Under the pieces are notes generated by a model, which did no database searches, was not told the origin of the DNA, and saw only the letters and a program-made list of their open reading frames with translations. Below are positions 45,801-55,735 of a stretch of DNA of 64,000 nucleotides, piece after piece. Each line of letters begins with the position of its first letter. Position 1 is the first letter of the stretch. Both the position numbers and the translations under genes were made by a program. Location of the stretch: NCBI RefSeq assembly GCF_000003815.2, contig NC_049997.1, positions 4,219,477 through 4,283,476 on the forward strand, written 5' to 3'. This DNA is from Branchiostoma floridae (taxonomy: Eukaryota; Chordata; Leptocardii; Amphioxiformes; Branchiostomatidae).

Positions 45801-46569
45801 AAATGGTTCATGGTTCTGAGAGAGAGACAGAGAGAGAAAGAGATGGAGAAGAACAAACTGAGAAGAAAAAAATAATAGATGAAACCAACCGGAAGTCTTC
45901 CTGAAGCTCAGCTAAGACCTTGTCGTCTGCAAAGCCGGTGTAGATGACGTCACATCCGCTGGCAGCCAGAGCCCGAGCTATCCCCAGCCCGATACCGCTG
46001 GTAGACCCGGTCACTAGGGCCGACCTACCCCGTAAGGGGGCTGGCTGAGTTCCAAGAAATCTACAAAATAATACAACCCAAGGGATATATGTATGATCAA
46101 GTATGTACTCTGATGACAATGGTGATAGTTACCGTAAATGCATTTAAGTTCGCGGCGGTTTAAGTTGAATAACGATATAGATTCTTTTGCTATTTTGAAA
46201 TTTGAATCCTGAATTCAGTTGAAGGTAATAGATAGAGCAAGTTTGCTATAATTTGCATTTTCTAGATCGTTTTTGAGGTACCCTGTCCTCTTGGCCACGA
46301 CATAAGAAGACAAACAACCAGAATGACGTAGAAAATGACTCAAAATCACGTAATACACTGAGTACACTCTTACATCTGCTCGGAGATGTAAGGATTTTTG
46401 GCTACACGCACCAATATACATTGCCTACGTGCGGTAATGCACGCAAATACAACTCGTCCACACCGAAAGCAAGTATCCGTACACAATACCTTACACACTC
46501 CGTACAAGTTGCTGGCAGCGTATTACGAAGAAGGAATGATGTCTTGGCCAAACGAATAAAGGACGCCAT
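39866..46569 (-). CDS. D-beta-hydroxybutyrate dehydrogenase-like SDR, gene B (mitochondrial leader)
   Basis: Predicted (R)-3-hydroxybutyrate dehydrogenase, bacterial (PHB-cycle) type, probably mitochondrial. Exons from 5' to 3': 46569-46490, 46060-45890, 45104-44977, 43987-43865, 43579-43476, 42493-42421, 41640-41579, 41343-41290, 39958-39866; 295 residues, all phases consistent. Exon 1 encodes a basic, acid-free leader ([18 protein letters not shown]...). The Rossmann exon has CTT where gene A has ATG, so the leader exon is needed to start translation. TGSTSGIG at 44-51, NNAG at 124-127, catalytic Ser177, Tyr190 and Lys194 (YVSAK), C-terminus DGGWTAQ as in bacterial enzymes. The usual SDR catalytic Asn position reads Met (MLTAPF), as in genes A and C. 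Intron 3 has a GC donor (CAG|gcagga). Introns carry two MITEs, a Penelope remnant, a LINE tail and a 540-bp polypurine stretch. No frame break is visible; gene C starts 1.2 kb away, divergently. Confidence 0.88.
40156..40698. repeat. 540-bp polypyrimidine/polypurine tract
   Basis: The plus strand is almost only C and T; the transcribed strand of gene B (minus) is almost only G and A. It lies in intron 8 of gene B, the same intron that holds the minisatellite in gene A. Long Pro/Ser/Phe and Arg/Glu/Gly frames over it are artefacts. Confidence 0.95.
42024..42378. mobile_element. MITE family 'GGGCACAACCCGCC', complete copy
   Basis: Termini aagctaagggcacaacccgc and the inverted ctggttgtgcccttgttagctt. 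CpG- and GTACG-rich interior with a T/G homopolymer junction at 42069-42088. Intron 6 of gene B, about 45 bp from exon 6. Confidence 0.8.
42525..42700. mobile_element. Fold-back element shared with gene A
   Basis: Arms gcatgcgcagtgaaatctgt / ttgtgggtaatatatcac and gacacgttacccacaatgca / tatgcgcagtgtgatc. Located just upstream of exon 6 of gene B, as the decayed copy at 31640-31810 is in gene A. A related fold-back lies at 57663-57795. Confidence 0.7.
42997..43450 (-). mobile_element. LINE reverse-transcriptase C-terminal fragment
   Basis: On the minus strand: [19 protein letters not shown], then [19 protein letters not shown] and, in a shifted frame, [18 protein letters not shown]. 'QNRAAR', 'L-GW-P-x-R' and the 'R-T-x-x-x-K-x-F-x-Y-R' tail are typical of the end of LINE ORF2. 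Frameshifted and truncated; intron 5 of gene B. Confidence 0.75.
44045..44406 (-). mobile_element. Penelope-derived fold-back element, TSD GGATATAG
   Basis: Flanked by ggatatag (44045-44052 and 44399-44406). The minus strand encodes [20 protein letters not shown], the Penelope-like C-terminal motif. Inverted arms cttacgtttcggtgtcca / gacaccaaaacgtaagc. Same structure as at 5.3 and 30 kb. Intron 3 of gene B. Confidence 0.75.
44628..44955. mobile_element. MITE family 'GGGCACAACCCGCC', second complete copy in gene B
   Basis: Starts aagggcacaacccaccgta and ends cggcgggttgtgccctta. Intron 3 of gene B; its edge is about 20 bp from the exon 3 donor, which is the GC donor. Confidence 0.8.
45150..45790. 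other. Intron 2 of gene B: AT-rich, repeat ends
   Basis: Contains a polyadenylation-like LINE 3' tail (atgcaataaagttattatta near 45690) and one arm of the fold-back family seen at 63303 (gactcgtcgtccgatcgatt, about 45745). An open frame at 45370-45603 is not recognised. Confidence 0.5.
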
Positions 46570-46690
46570 CTTTGTAAGAACTGTTGATGTAATAGACGGG
46601 ACGGTTCAAAGTCCAAATGTTACCTAGCGAGTTTTTATAGACCACATGTCATTGACATGATTGACTAGATATCGTGCGCTTCACCCCTAT

Positions 46691-46705
46691 ACCGCTAGAC
46701 GGCAG
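46691..46705 (+). promoter_or_regulatory. Conserved CTCF-like word upstream of gene B start
   Basis: accgctagacggcag, 122 bp upstream of the gene B ATG. Equivalents are at 36970 upstream of gene A (accactatagggcgc, 122 bp) and at 38581 upstream of the extra leader exon (accgctagagggtgc, 119 bp). It resembles the CTCF core CCASYAGRKGGC. Spacing is conserved because the whole promoter was duplicated; function is inference. Confidence 0.3.
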
Positions 46706-46978
46706 TGTTATCACGTCAATAGAAGGCCAGGAGAAAACAAAAAACGCACGTTGGCGAGGGTACGATGCCTCCAGCTGTGCATGTTTATTAATTATTGCGT
46801 GTCCCAAGAAGTGCAAATATAGAAAAGCAGCGGGCTCCTTTCTAGGCACTGAAACACCAGTGCTGATAAGTCTGAAGTGATCACCAGCACAGAAAATCCA
46901 GTACTAATTATAAGAGAGGCAGCTTCAGCATTGAAAACCCTCCTGTCGGCACTGGAAATCTGAGTGCTGAGAGTTAAT

Positions 46979-47115
46979 CACTCACTCACTTACTCACTCA
47001 CTCACTGACTCACTCACTGACTCACTCACTCACTCACTCACTCACTCACTCACTCACTCACTCACTCACTCACTCACTCACTCACTCACTCACTCACTCA
47101 CACATTCACTCACTC
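46979..47115. repeat. (ACTC)n microsatellite between genes B and C
   Basis: About 33 tandem tetranucleotide units with minor interruptions, in the divergent intergenic region. Confidence 0.95.
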
Positions 47116-47703
47116 ACTTACTCTTTTTCCTTAATCATTCACCCACATTATTTCTACCGTCCATGCTTTTTTGGCAAAATATCTTTTCGGGTCATTAATT
47201 AAATCACTGAAGTTTGTTTTTCTTCTCTTTTCAACTTGGCTTTAAAAAAAAATAAGAACGTTCACTAACTGCAGATTATGTGGTATCATCTTTCTGTACA
47301 GACCGCCTCCACTGTGGATACATACTGAACGTTCCCCCGTCAAAACTCCGACTTGGCAAACACAAGTCAACCACTATGTAAACCGGATCTATCCAAGGCT
47401 CGGAGAGTGTGACGTCATTGTTTCTTGGGGGACTTGCTTTTCTTGCAAGCATGATGCAATAAGCCACGAGTTTACGTTTCCAAGTATCGCTACAATTTTG
47501 CGCCAGAGTAAGTAATTTCTATGTACATTTAGTCACAAAACGTCAAAACATTACAAATTCCGTTTCCATCTAGAGTGGAAATCGTACAGATACAGTGATA
47601 GTACTCCTGACCCCGGATGTAAAAACAAGGTGTGCGTGGCCAAATCTGTTTCTACTTCCGGTTGAAAACGTTTGTGTTATTGATTTTGGCACACTACATC
47701 CTA

Positions 47704-47763
47704 GTATAAAAGAGTTTCAGCGTTTTGGTATTTTCTCATTTTTTTTACAAGATGGCGGCCCTG
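47704..47763 (+). promoter_or_regulatory. TATA-like box and TISU start context of gene C
   Basis: TATAAAAG at 47705-47712 lies about 40 bp upstream of the ATG (47752), which would leave a leader of only some 10-20 nt. The start context CAAGATGGCGGC matches the TISU consensus SAASATGGCGGC (translation initiator of short 5'UTR, which doubles as a YY1 site) at every position. Genes A and B have the related AAATATGGCGTC and AAAGATGGCGTC. Confidence 0.55.
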
Positions 47764-50700
47764 GTAAGACGATCGCTTCAATGCTTGGTGAGACTGCAAG
47801 TTGAACCTAAAGGATCTTGTCTTATTGTCTCAAGGTAAGTAAAATTCAGTACAGAGAATCCGAGTTTTGTTTCATTGTTTTAAGCTTAGCAAAGGACGTC
47901 CGGATATCTACGAGTTGAATGTGTATAACACAAACACAAAACCCTGTATATAGCTAACACAATAAATTATTACTATGAATGTTGCATTTGAAATTCTGCC
48001 AATTAAAGTAAAGTCAATGCCTTTTTTTTGCAATTACTTGATATTACGTGTTATATGTTGAACGTAAATACTTCTGAGATGTTTGAATAACCTTGTCTAA
48101 AGTTGTTTGTACTGTAAATCTCTAAGAGTGATGCAATACTTTAAAAGTCAGTTGCAAACTGTACAGTACGCCTGATGCAATAGTTTTAAAGGCACAAGCT
48201 ACGTGGAAAGTACATAACGGTCCAGGGAGTCAGTGAGGGTGGTGCCCGGGTGGGTATTGGGTGGGGCAGGGGCTAGGTGCTTATGTTATAACCCCCACCC
48301 CACCCTACAAAATTGTTTATGCATGTTTTCTTCCAAAATATTGCGAGTGTGTGAATTTAGTCACGAATATCCCCCTCACACATATTCAAAATGTCTTTTC
48401 TGTTGTTGTTGTTGCTTCGCCCATTTCCGTCCGGTAGACAATCGTTGCCATTTGAAAACCGACGGTCGAAGCCATATCCATGTAAAAATAATAACATTTA
48501 TGTAGAGGAGGGTGGGCAAAACGTGCAAACCGTGTGGCAAGCAACACTGCTGTACGACAGTACCAAGAAAATGGCGAGAAAAACAGTGAAAATGAAAATG
48601 CACCTGTCCAGCTCAGGTTCAAAATCGAGTCAAATAAGCCTTATTCTAAAGCCCTATTCCTCTACGAAATATAGTATTGACGAAGCCTATTAATAGTAGT
48701 ACACAATTCTATCATTATGAGATATGACATCGACCATTTTAATGCAATTGGGAGTTCATAACAACAAAGCGGACAGGCCCTGTGACTATTATTGATCGGT
48801 CCCTGAATTGTTGAGACACCTGTCGCGCGCCGAGCTGACATTTTGCAGTATGAACTGGTCTCTGGGGATCGCGTAGTGGTATGAAAGAAAGACAGTTAGT
48901 TACACGTGTTGTTTTTGTGATAAAACGACCGATACAGACATCGCACCGTAGGCATGTGTCCTTTTGCCGAACATTTCTCGCGCTAAATTAGCCATTACTG
49001 TAAAAATGTCAACACACATAAGCATTTTACGAAAGCCCTCGAGTATTTTTGCAGGTATAAAAACGAAGAAGTGGGAAAGTTTCGCTGCTATCGACTTTAT
49101 TAGCTGGAGAACGTGTGTAACGCTAACTTATATACAAACATCTTTTATTCTTATACATATACATATACAGGTACTTAATTTGTTAGTGGTAGCGCCCAAT
49201 TTGAGTTTGTATTGGACTTGAATGTACAAAAATTGACTCTTGTTACTTCTATCAAAATTTCATGCCTTCATTCCATACAATTTTACATAAAGACTGGCTA
49301 CCAGTGTGTTTTGAAAAATTTAGTGCAGTGTGCTCTCGGGCCCTTTTTACTTGTTATGTGTTATGCACAGTCTGTTCCGCATAGTTTACTCGAGCAAGCG
49401 GCTGTGTAAACATCAACCGGATGTTACCAGTTGTAGGGTCAAAGGTCAGATAGCAACAGGTGTCATGGCACTTTCTTTGTGCCAATGACCTTAGAATACC
49501 TACTGTATGCTGGTTAATGTAAGAAAAACTTGAAGCTCAAGTCAACAGGTTCCTGAGCTTATTCGGATAACCGTAACACAACACTTTTCAGATCCCCAGT
49601 TATTCGTTGTTTCATGATCATTTCGGATAAAATGCGATAAAATATGTGTTTTCGTCGATCTACAATCCTAAGTTGCAACAACAATACAAAATTGCAACTA
49701 CAAGTGCATCTGTGTTTATTTTCTAATTCTTCTATGTGCTCTTCTTTGATTCGTACGGAAACAATAGTTCTAAGATATCTTACCTCCTTTTCTCGTATAT
49801 AATTAATAATTCTAACTCTTAAATTATGTAAGAAAAGTTTTACCCGAATCTATTGATCACTTCCAATAACTACGCGTACGTTGAACGTGAAAACCATTTG
49901 GAAAATATATAACCGCGAAAACGTAGCACAAAACGTATCTGTGTCAAGTAATACAGAACTTGAAATTTAGGACCGCAACTATCATCAGCGCTACCTATAG
50001 CTGCAGTGCTATGTTATCAGTATTGCCCTAAGTGAGGAAGGTGACAGACCATCACCAAACGTCGTTTATGGCTTAAAGCATTGTCTTTGTCGTGAATCAA
50101 GAAACTGTATTGACTAAATATGACGTATTTCAGACACATGTCGCAGGGAGACAAGCCCCTGTCCGGTAAGTCGGCCCTGGTGACCGGCTCCACCAGCGGG
50201 ATCGGACTGGGCATCGCGCGGGCGCTGGCCGGTAACGGCTGCAACATCGTGTTCACCGGGCACAAGGACGAGGCCGGCATCCGGGAACTTCACCAGGAGT
50301 TTACCAGGTAGGGGAGGGGGGCATGGAAAGTGACGAAAATGCATTTTTTATGAATTGGTACGTTAGTATGTTTACTGATAGCTTGATTAATTGTTTTAGT
50401 GATGGCAACGACCCAATTCTTTGAAACTACTTAAGTTCTCTCTCTCTCTCTTTTTCGGCGCCCCCCCCCTCTCTCTCTCGTTCTCTCTCTCTCTCGTCCT
50501 CTCTCTATTTTTTTCGCCCTATCTTTGTCTTCTTTTGCTGCTTACCCCTAAATTCTCTTCATTTGTCTCTATCTGGCCTTTTCTTTCTATGTCTTTAAAT
50601 ATTATATGTGTAAGTTGTAACTGTGCTGTATAATGAACGCACGTTACTACATATTACAATATTTTGTGAAATATTATTTTCGTCATTATGTATCGCCACT

Positions 50701-51187
50701 TGCGTCTAGATATTCTGCTCATACAAAAATGAGAAAAACCCCTATTTTATCACATGTTTACAACATGATACAGAATTACGTTTTTGCACTGTTGAAATCT
50801 TTGTAGACAGCACAAAGTGAAGGCTAACTACATCCCTGCTGAGCTGACCCGGTCTGGTGACATTGAGAAGTTGTGTCATGAGACCATGGCGTACTATCCG
50901 GAGGGTGTCAACATTCTTATCAACGCTGCAGGTACGGAGTTCTTAGTCACAGCACTTACTCTCTGCCCCGGGGGCTATCTACCACTCAAAAATCATGACC
51001 ACAGCATGTCCAGAACAAGACATATAAAAAATTGAGTTTCCGCTGCAATACCTTAGCAAGCCGCTACTGGGCCCATTATCGAACTTGACCTTTGTTTTCC
51101 CGACCCCTACCCATGGCCACCTACCAAATATCATCATGATCCATCCAAGGCTTCTTGAGTTATGCTGTTAACACACAGACACACACA

Positions 51188-51232
<45 letters not shown>

Positions 51233-54200
51233 ACAGACACACAAACACACAAACACGCCCAAAACATAACCTTAGCCATTCTGGCAAAGGTAATGAACTT
51301 AAATAGAGCAATGTTTTCTGACTAAATTGTGGACACTTGATTTGAAATGGCTCATGATAATTTACCATTTTTTCAATACTTTCAGGAATTCAGCACGTGT
51401 GTCCGATTGAGAAGTTTCCCTTGGAACGCTGGGATACCATGATGTCCGTTATGCTGACTGCGCCGTTTCAAATCATCAAGCATCTGCTGCCCGCCATGAA
51501 GACAAAAGGTAACGCTCAGGAAGGCTGACCTATCCCAGATGCGTTCCATCCCAGAAGCACTTCTGGGATAGAAGCGCATCTGGGATGCAACAAAAGTCCT
51601 CAACAGATTGAACCGAACATGCGTGACGAGAATTATTGCAACAAAATGCATGAACTTGAGTTCTCATACTTTCGCCAAATGGTTTAAATCTTTTAAAAAA
51701 ATGAGGTATCTTTTCATTTGATTGTGCAAATAAGGTCCAGATTTACATAATTTTGTCTCGGTCGAGCTTCCTTTTTATTCAATAGGCACAAGCCCAAAGT
51801 ATTAAAGTGTTACGATTGTAGAGAATGCCAATTTTTAGTGTTTTAGTGAAATTGAAAATTCTCTGCAATTCACTTGTCTACAGCATGGGGGCGCATCGTT
51901 AACGTGTCCACTGTGCACGGCTTGGTGGCGTCTGTGAACAAGTGTGCGTACGTCTCCGCAAAACATGGGCTAAACGGACTCACCAAGGTGGGAAAGACTA
52001 CATTACAACAATTCAAAGAGCATTACTTGCTTGTATGCTACTGCTGTTGTTATTGTTACTTAGTACCTTCGTGAAAATGGGACGACATCGCTTTTGGTGA
52101 GGGTGCACGTTTGCAAGTTCGTGTTTAGCCGGGGTCACACGCGCGTATATATTCAAGTCCGTTTGAGTTCCGTACGGATTTCTTAGCCACTACCAGGCTC
52201 AGCAGGTCGCTGGAAAAATAGTAGAAATTGGAATGATATAGACACATAACATTTCAGAGGAGTTAGCTGTCCGATGAGTTTGGTTTGCAACCTGCTTACT
52301 TCGGTGGCATGTTACTTGGCTAGATTTGTCCAATTTCTATCACTTTCCGGCGACCTAAGGAGCCTGGGAGAGGCACCCTCCTACACAGGGACATCAAACA
52401 GCCAAACCGCCTGTCTGGTTGAACCCTGCTCTTTTAACCGTCACTCTTAGTTCCTGTGGCAGCACCCCTCCCCCCAAACCAGCTGTCAGCCAATCAGAGG
52501 ATAGGCTTTCCGTTTACAAAAGCCGGGTCTCGCATATATAAGGGTAAGCTCATAATATCTATAAGCAGGGCGGTCAGGAACTAAGGGTGACGATTGAAAG
52601 AGCAGGACACATCCAGAGAGACAGTTTGGCTGTTGGATGTCCCTGCGTAGGAGGATGGGTATACGGACCTCAAACGGAGTTGGATATATACGTACGTGTG
52701 AACGTATACATTTTGTCATTTCGATTAAGTAATGCGCATGGTCCAGAGAGGCTGCGTGTTCCAGAAACATTGACAGGAAGTTAGGTCAAAGGTCCCAAAA
52801 AAAGCCGCAAATACATCTGCAACAAGGCCACAGTAAGTAAATTCTATAGATGATATCCCCCGTAGAGGCAAAATCTAACTCAAGAACATGAAAAAAAAAA
52901 ACAAGGGGGTTTTAGGAAAAATTATCATAATGTGAATCAGCACTGATGTTGCAACTTTCCTTTTGTTTACTTCACGACATAGGTCGTTGCCCTGGAGACG
53001 GCAGGGACTGGGGTCACGTGTAACTCCATATGTCCCGGATGGGTGCTGTCTACCAGTAAGTTTCATTTGAATAATCTTGTTCTATATATCACCGTCATTG
53101 TAATCAGTTCCTTCGGTTGGTTTTAAAGACCCATTATTATAATATCAAGGCAGCATAAAAAGTAAGCTTTCTATGTTCAACCTATGAGGTTACGCTCGTA
53201 TCAACACCATAGCACTGCTTATCTGGCTATCCTGGAGTGGTCATATAAAAAATAATATTTCGGAAACAGTAAACAGTATGTTGTTTATACCAGAAGTTGT
53301 ATTTTGAGATGGTTTCAGACACCCAGAAAATCTTCTGTTCGCAAGGATTTGAAAACACGACTTGACTTAATGTAAGCAAAAAGTGTTGATCTTAAATTGT
53401 CTATTCCGGAATAATCACATACACATGTTTACGTTTGTTTTCTAGTGATGGAGCAGCAGATAGCCCAAGCTTCTGCGGAAAACGGCGTATCCTGGGACGA
53501 AGCAAAGGTAAGTTCTATGTCTATCCTGAAAAGTGACGGCTAAGTTGAAAAGAAACAATAGCCGACGTATGAGCGTCACGTTAACTTTGATTCAAGAACT
53601 TACTCAATTTCGATCTTGTTTTCATTTTTGTCAAGTTTCGTCAAGTTACTTGTTTAACAAATTTCGTCAAGTTACTTTAATTACTAAGTTCTTCGTACGA
53701 AACCGTTTCGTAAAGTTTCATACCATTTGGTCAAGTTTCGTCAAGTCACTTTTTAAAGAAATTCGTTAAGTTACTTAATTACAAAGTTCTTCGTACAAAA
53801 CCAAGTGTTTAATATATAACTAACCGAAGTCACAGTGACCATCTGTCACCTTACTCAATGTAATGCCTTGGTCTTCTTCGAGCTGAAGCCAGGTTGTTTA
53901 GATGTAGCGTAAAGAATGCAATAAAAAGGGTGACTGAGTTTCATCGCATGTTCACGCTGCAGCAGCGACACCTAGTGATACCTAGCTGAAGTGCAAAGTA
54001 GAAACAGTCAGTATTCGACGAATGAAGATGGCTGACGGTCATCAATACACCTTTCTCACGCGGCGGCCATGACAGATCGAAGACGAGGTCAATGAGGCAA
54101 ACAGACAAAACTTATTTCTAAAGTCAGCTGCCATTTAGTTTTCACCCAAACCACACAAATTTTCACAATATAAGATCAAGTAATAAATATTATAACTGAA

Positions 54201-55171
54201 AGATATAGCAATTTAGAGTAGCGTAGACTGATCCCATAGTCCCTTAAGAGATGCAAAATAAAAACATAATAATGCAAATATTTGACGGACACACAGCCAT
54301 TCTTTTATTGGTCTATTTCCTAATTGCCAGGCTATCTTTGGTTGAACTGTTAATTATGATGGACAGTCTTTTGTTTGCCTCATTGGACTCGTTTTAGATC
54401 TATCATGGCCGTCGCGTGAGAAAGGTGCATACGTCGGCTAGGTTTTAACACTCAAGTGTGTACAAATAAATGAATTTCTAATCCATATTTTTCTGTTTCT
54501 AACCAACAGTGGTTACTGATATCTCAAAAGCAACCATCAATGCAGTTCGCCACGATTGAGCAGGTACCACTGTTAACAACACTTTAACATCTGCTTTGGA
54601 TCTATGTACTGTAACTTACTCTGAATCTTCAAATGTTTCATCATGCGACCTTTGATATCTTGAAATGATAATTTGATATTCGATCAGTCTAAAACTGTAT
54701 CTCCGTAATATATTTACTCTGACCCTTACTCTAATGAAAATTGGCCTGCGGGCCGATTTGAACTTTCATGAATAAACAAAGCTTTATTTCCAGCCGGCAT
54801 CCGTCCTTCCGTCCTTTGACAGAATCTTGAAGCTGGGGATGGACAAAAAATTTGCCAATTCCGCCCTCTGACGGACCAAAATTTTCCCCACAAAATGAAT
54901 GAAATAGCAGTTCTTAGGGTCTAGATTTCAAAATGTTCCTGAGGAAGCATGGCCCGGACCCCTTTGGACCGTCGCGCCTTCGACAGGATTTCCATTCAAA
55001 ATCCAGGGGATAGGAAAAAATTCAGGCTGTCTATAGCTAGAAAACAAAGAAGCAAACATGGACTGTCCTCTGTTTCAGGTGGCAGCGTCAGTGGTGTACC
55101 TGTGCTCTCCGGCCGCTGACCAGATGACCGGCTCCTGTATGACCATGGACGGAGGCTGGACGGCGCAGTAG
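47752..55171 (+). CDS. D-beta-hydroxybutyrate dehydrogenase-like SDR, gene C (mitochondrial leader)
   Basis: Third member of the cluster, divergent from gene B. Exons: 47752-47834, 50134-50307, 50807-50931, 51386-51508, 51884-51987, 52983-53055, 53446-53507, 54510-54563, 55079-55171; 296 residues, no frame break. Exon 1 gives an Arg-rich, largely acid-free leader ([17 protein letters not shown]...) and joins exon 2 in phase 2, as in genes A and B; a start at Met30 (50138) would give a leaderless 267-residue form. TGSTSGIG at 45-52. The family's NNAG is NAAG (125-128). The catalytic Ser position is Thr178 (NVSTVHG), 13 residues before Tyr191; Lys195 follows (YVSAK). '[11 protein letters not shown]', 'ICPGWV', 'KQPSMQF' and C-terminal DGGWTAQ are close to bacterial (R)-3-hydroxybutyrate dehydrogenases; human BDH1 belongs to a different, longer SDR branch. 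Divergence from A/B suggests the oldest split in the cluster. Confidence 0.88.
47835..50133. other. Intron 1 of gene C
   Basis: 2.3 kb without a recognised gene. A plausible branch point (tgactaaat, 50111) precedes the acceptor tatttcag at 50126-50133. An open frame at 48391-48693 is low-complexity at its start and not recognised. Confidence 0.6.
50935..51295. mobile_element. TACCTCCATGAAA-family fragment in intron 3 of gene C
   Basis: Shares 'catgaccacagcatgtccag' and 'gggcccattatcgaacttg' with 16855-17085. Contains an (AC)n microsatellite at about 51176-51255. Starts directly at the exon 3 donor. Confidence 0.65.
51535..51586. repeat. Short perfect hairpin in intron 4 of gene C
   Basis: cccagatgcgttc..cccagaagc then gcttctggga..gaagcgcatctggg: nested complementary arms in about 50 bp. 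Confidence 0.6.
52133..52695. mobile_element. Fold-back element with a nested fold-back, intron 5 of gene C
   Basis: Outer arms ggggtcacacgcgcgtatat...caagtccgtttgag and the inverted cctcaaacggagttggatat. Same family as the simpler copy at 62406-62706. Inside, gcaccctcctacacaggg... pairs with ccctgcgtaggagg, an inserted second hairpin of about 260 bp. Confidence 0.7.
53600..53810. repeat. Two-copy tandem repeat, about 100 bp
   Basis: 'tttcgtcaagttactt...aagttcttcgtacgaaacc' occurs twice with small differences; shorter 'gtcaagttt' words repeat inside. Intron 7 of gene C. Confidence 0.6.
54045..54433. mobile_element. Fold-back element in intron 7 of gene C
   Basis: Arms acacctttctcacgcggcgg / ccatgacagatc and gatctatcatggccgtcgcg / tgagaaaggtgcat, about 390 bp in total. 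No coding frame. Confidence 0.7.
54885..55015 (-). mobile_element. Fragment of the 953-bp TIR element's internal repeat
   Basis: 'cttagggtctagatttcaaaa' and 'catggcccggacccc' are the reverse complement of the internal units at 37571-37640. Intron 8 of gene C. Confidence 0.5.
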
Positions 55172-55350
55172 TACGGACAAAACATGTCCGATACAAGTGT
55201 TGGTCAAAGGGCTAGCCAGTCTGTCAATGGTTGTTTTTACTCGACATCTAATTGTTATTGAAATTTAGATGGAACGAAAGTTTTAGTACGGTATCGAAAT
55301 AGTTTAGGTAGCCATATCGCAAAGAAAAAGAATTATGTTTTAACAGTAAG

Positions 55351-55735
55351 ACCATGTTAAGTCAATTATAAAGAGTATAGTCTTCAAAACATAATTTCGG
55401 TCGGCGAATAAAAATGTTTGACAGAAAATACATTCATAGTGAAATGTAAGGGGTCAGGAAGGTTGACGAATTAACCAGAGTATATAGTGTAGAGAACAGT
55501 AGAATTTCAAGTTTTGTTCTTTCACACCTTGTTCTTCGACGTTGGAACTGACTTCAGCATTCTACGACATTAGTTTTGATTCCCGATTTTTCTTTATCTT
55601 CATGGCATATAAATTCATAAATTTGCCCATTAATTTTGCAAGTGCTTAATACGATTTTCAAAATGGTCGAAGATTTTTTTCTAGACCGACGAAAGTGTGA
55701 GCGGATGTCATCTGTATAATCGAATCAGCATAGCC
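55351..55735. mobile_element. Decayed Harbinger-type MITE downstream of gene C
   Basis: taagaccatgttaagtcaat at the left and gaatcagcatagcctaag at the right, both with TAA edges. An AATAAA at 55407-55412, about 240 bp after the gene C stop, lies inside it and could serve as that gene's polyadenylation signal. Confidence 0.5.

Noticed and set aside
48391-48693. 100-codon frame in intron 1 of gene C
   Set aside because: Starts with poly-Leu low complexity, no splice or start context, no family recognised.
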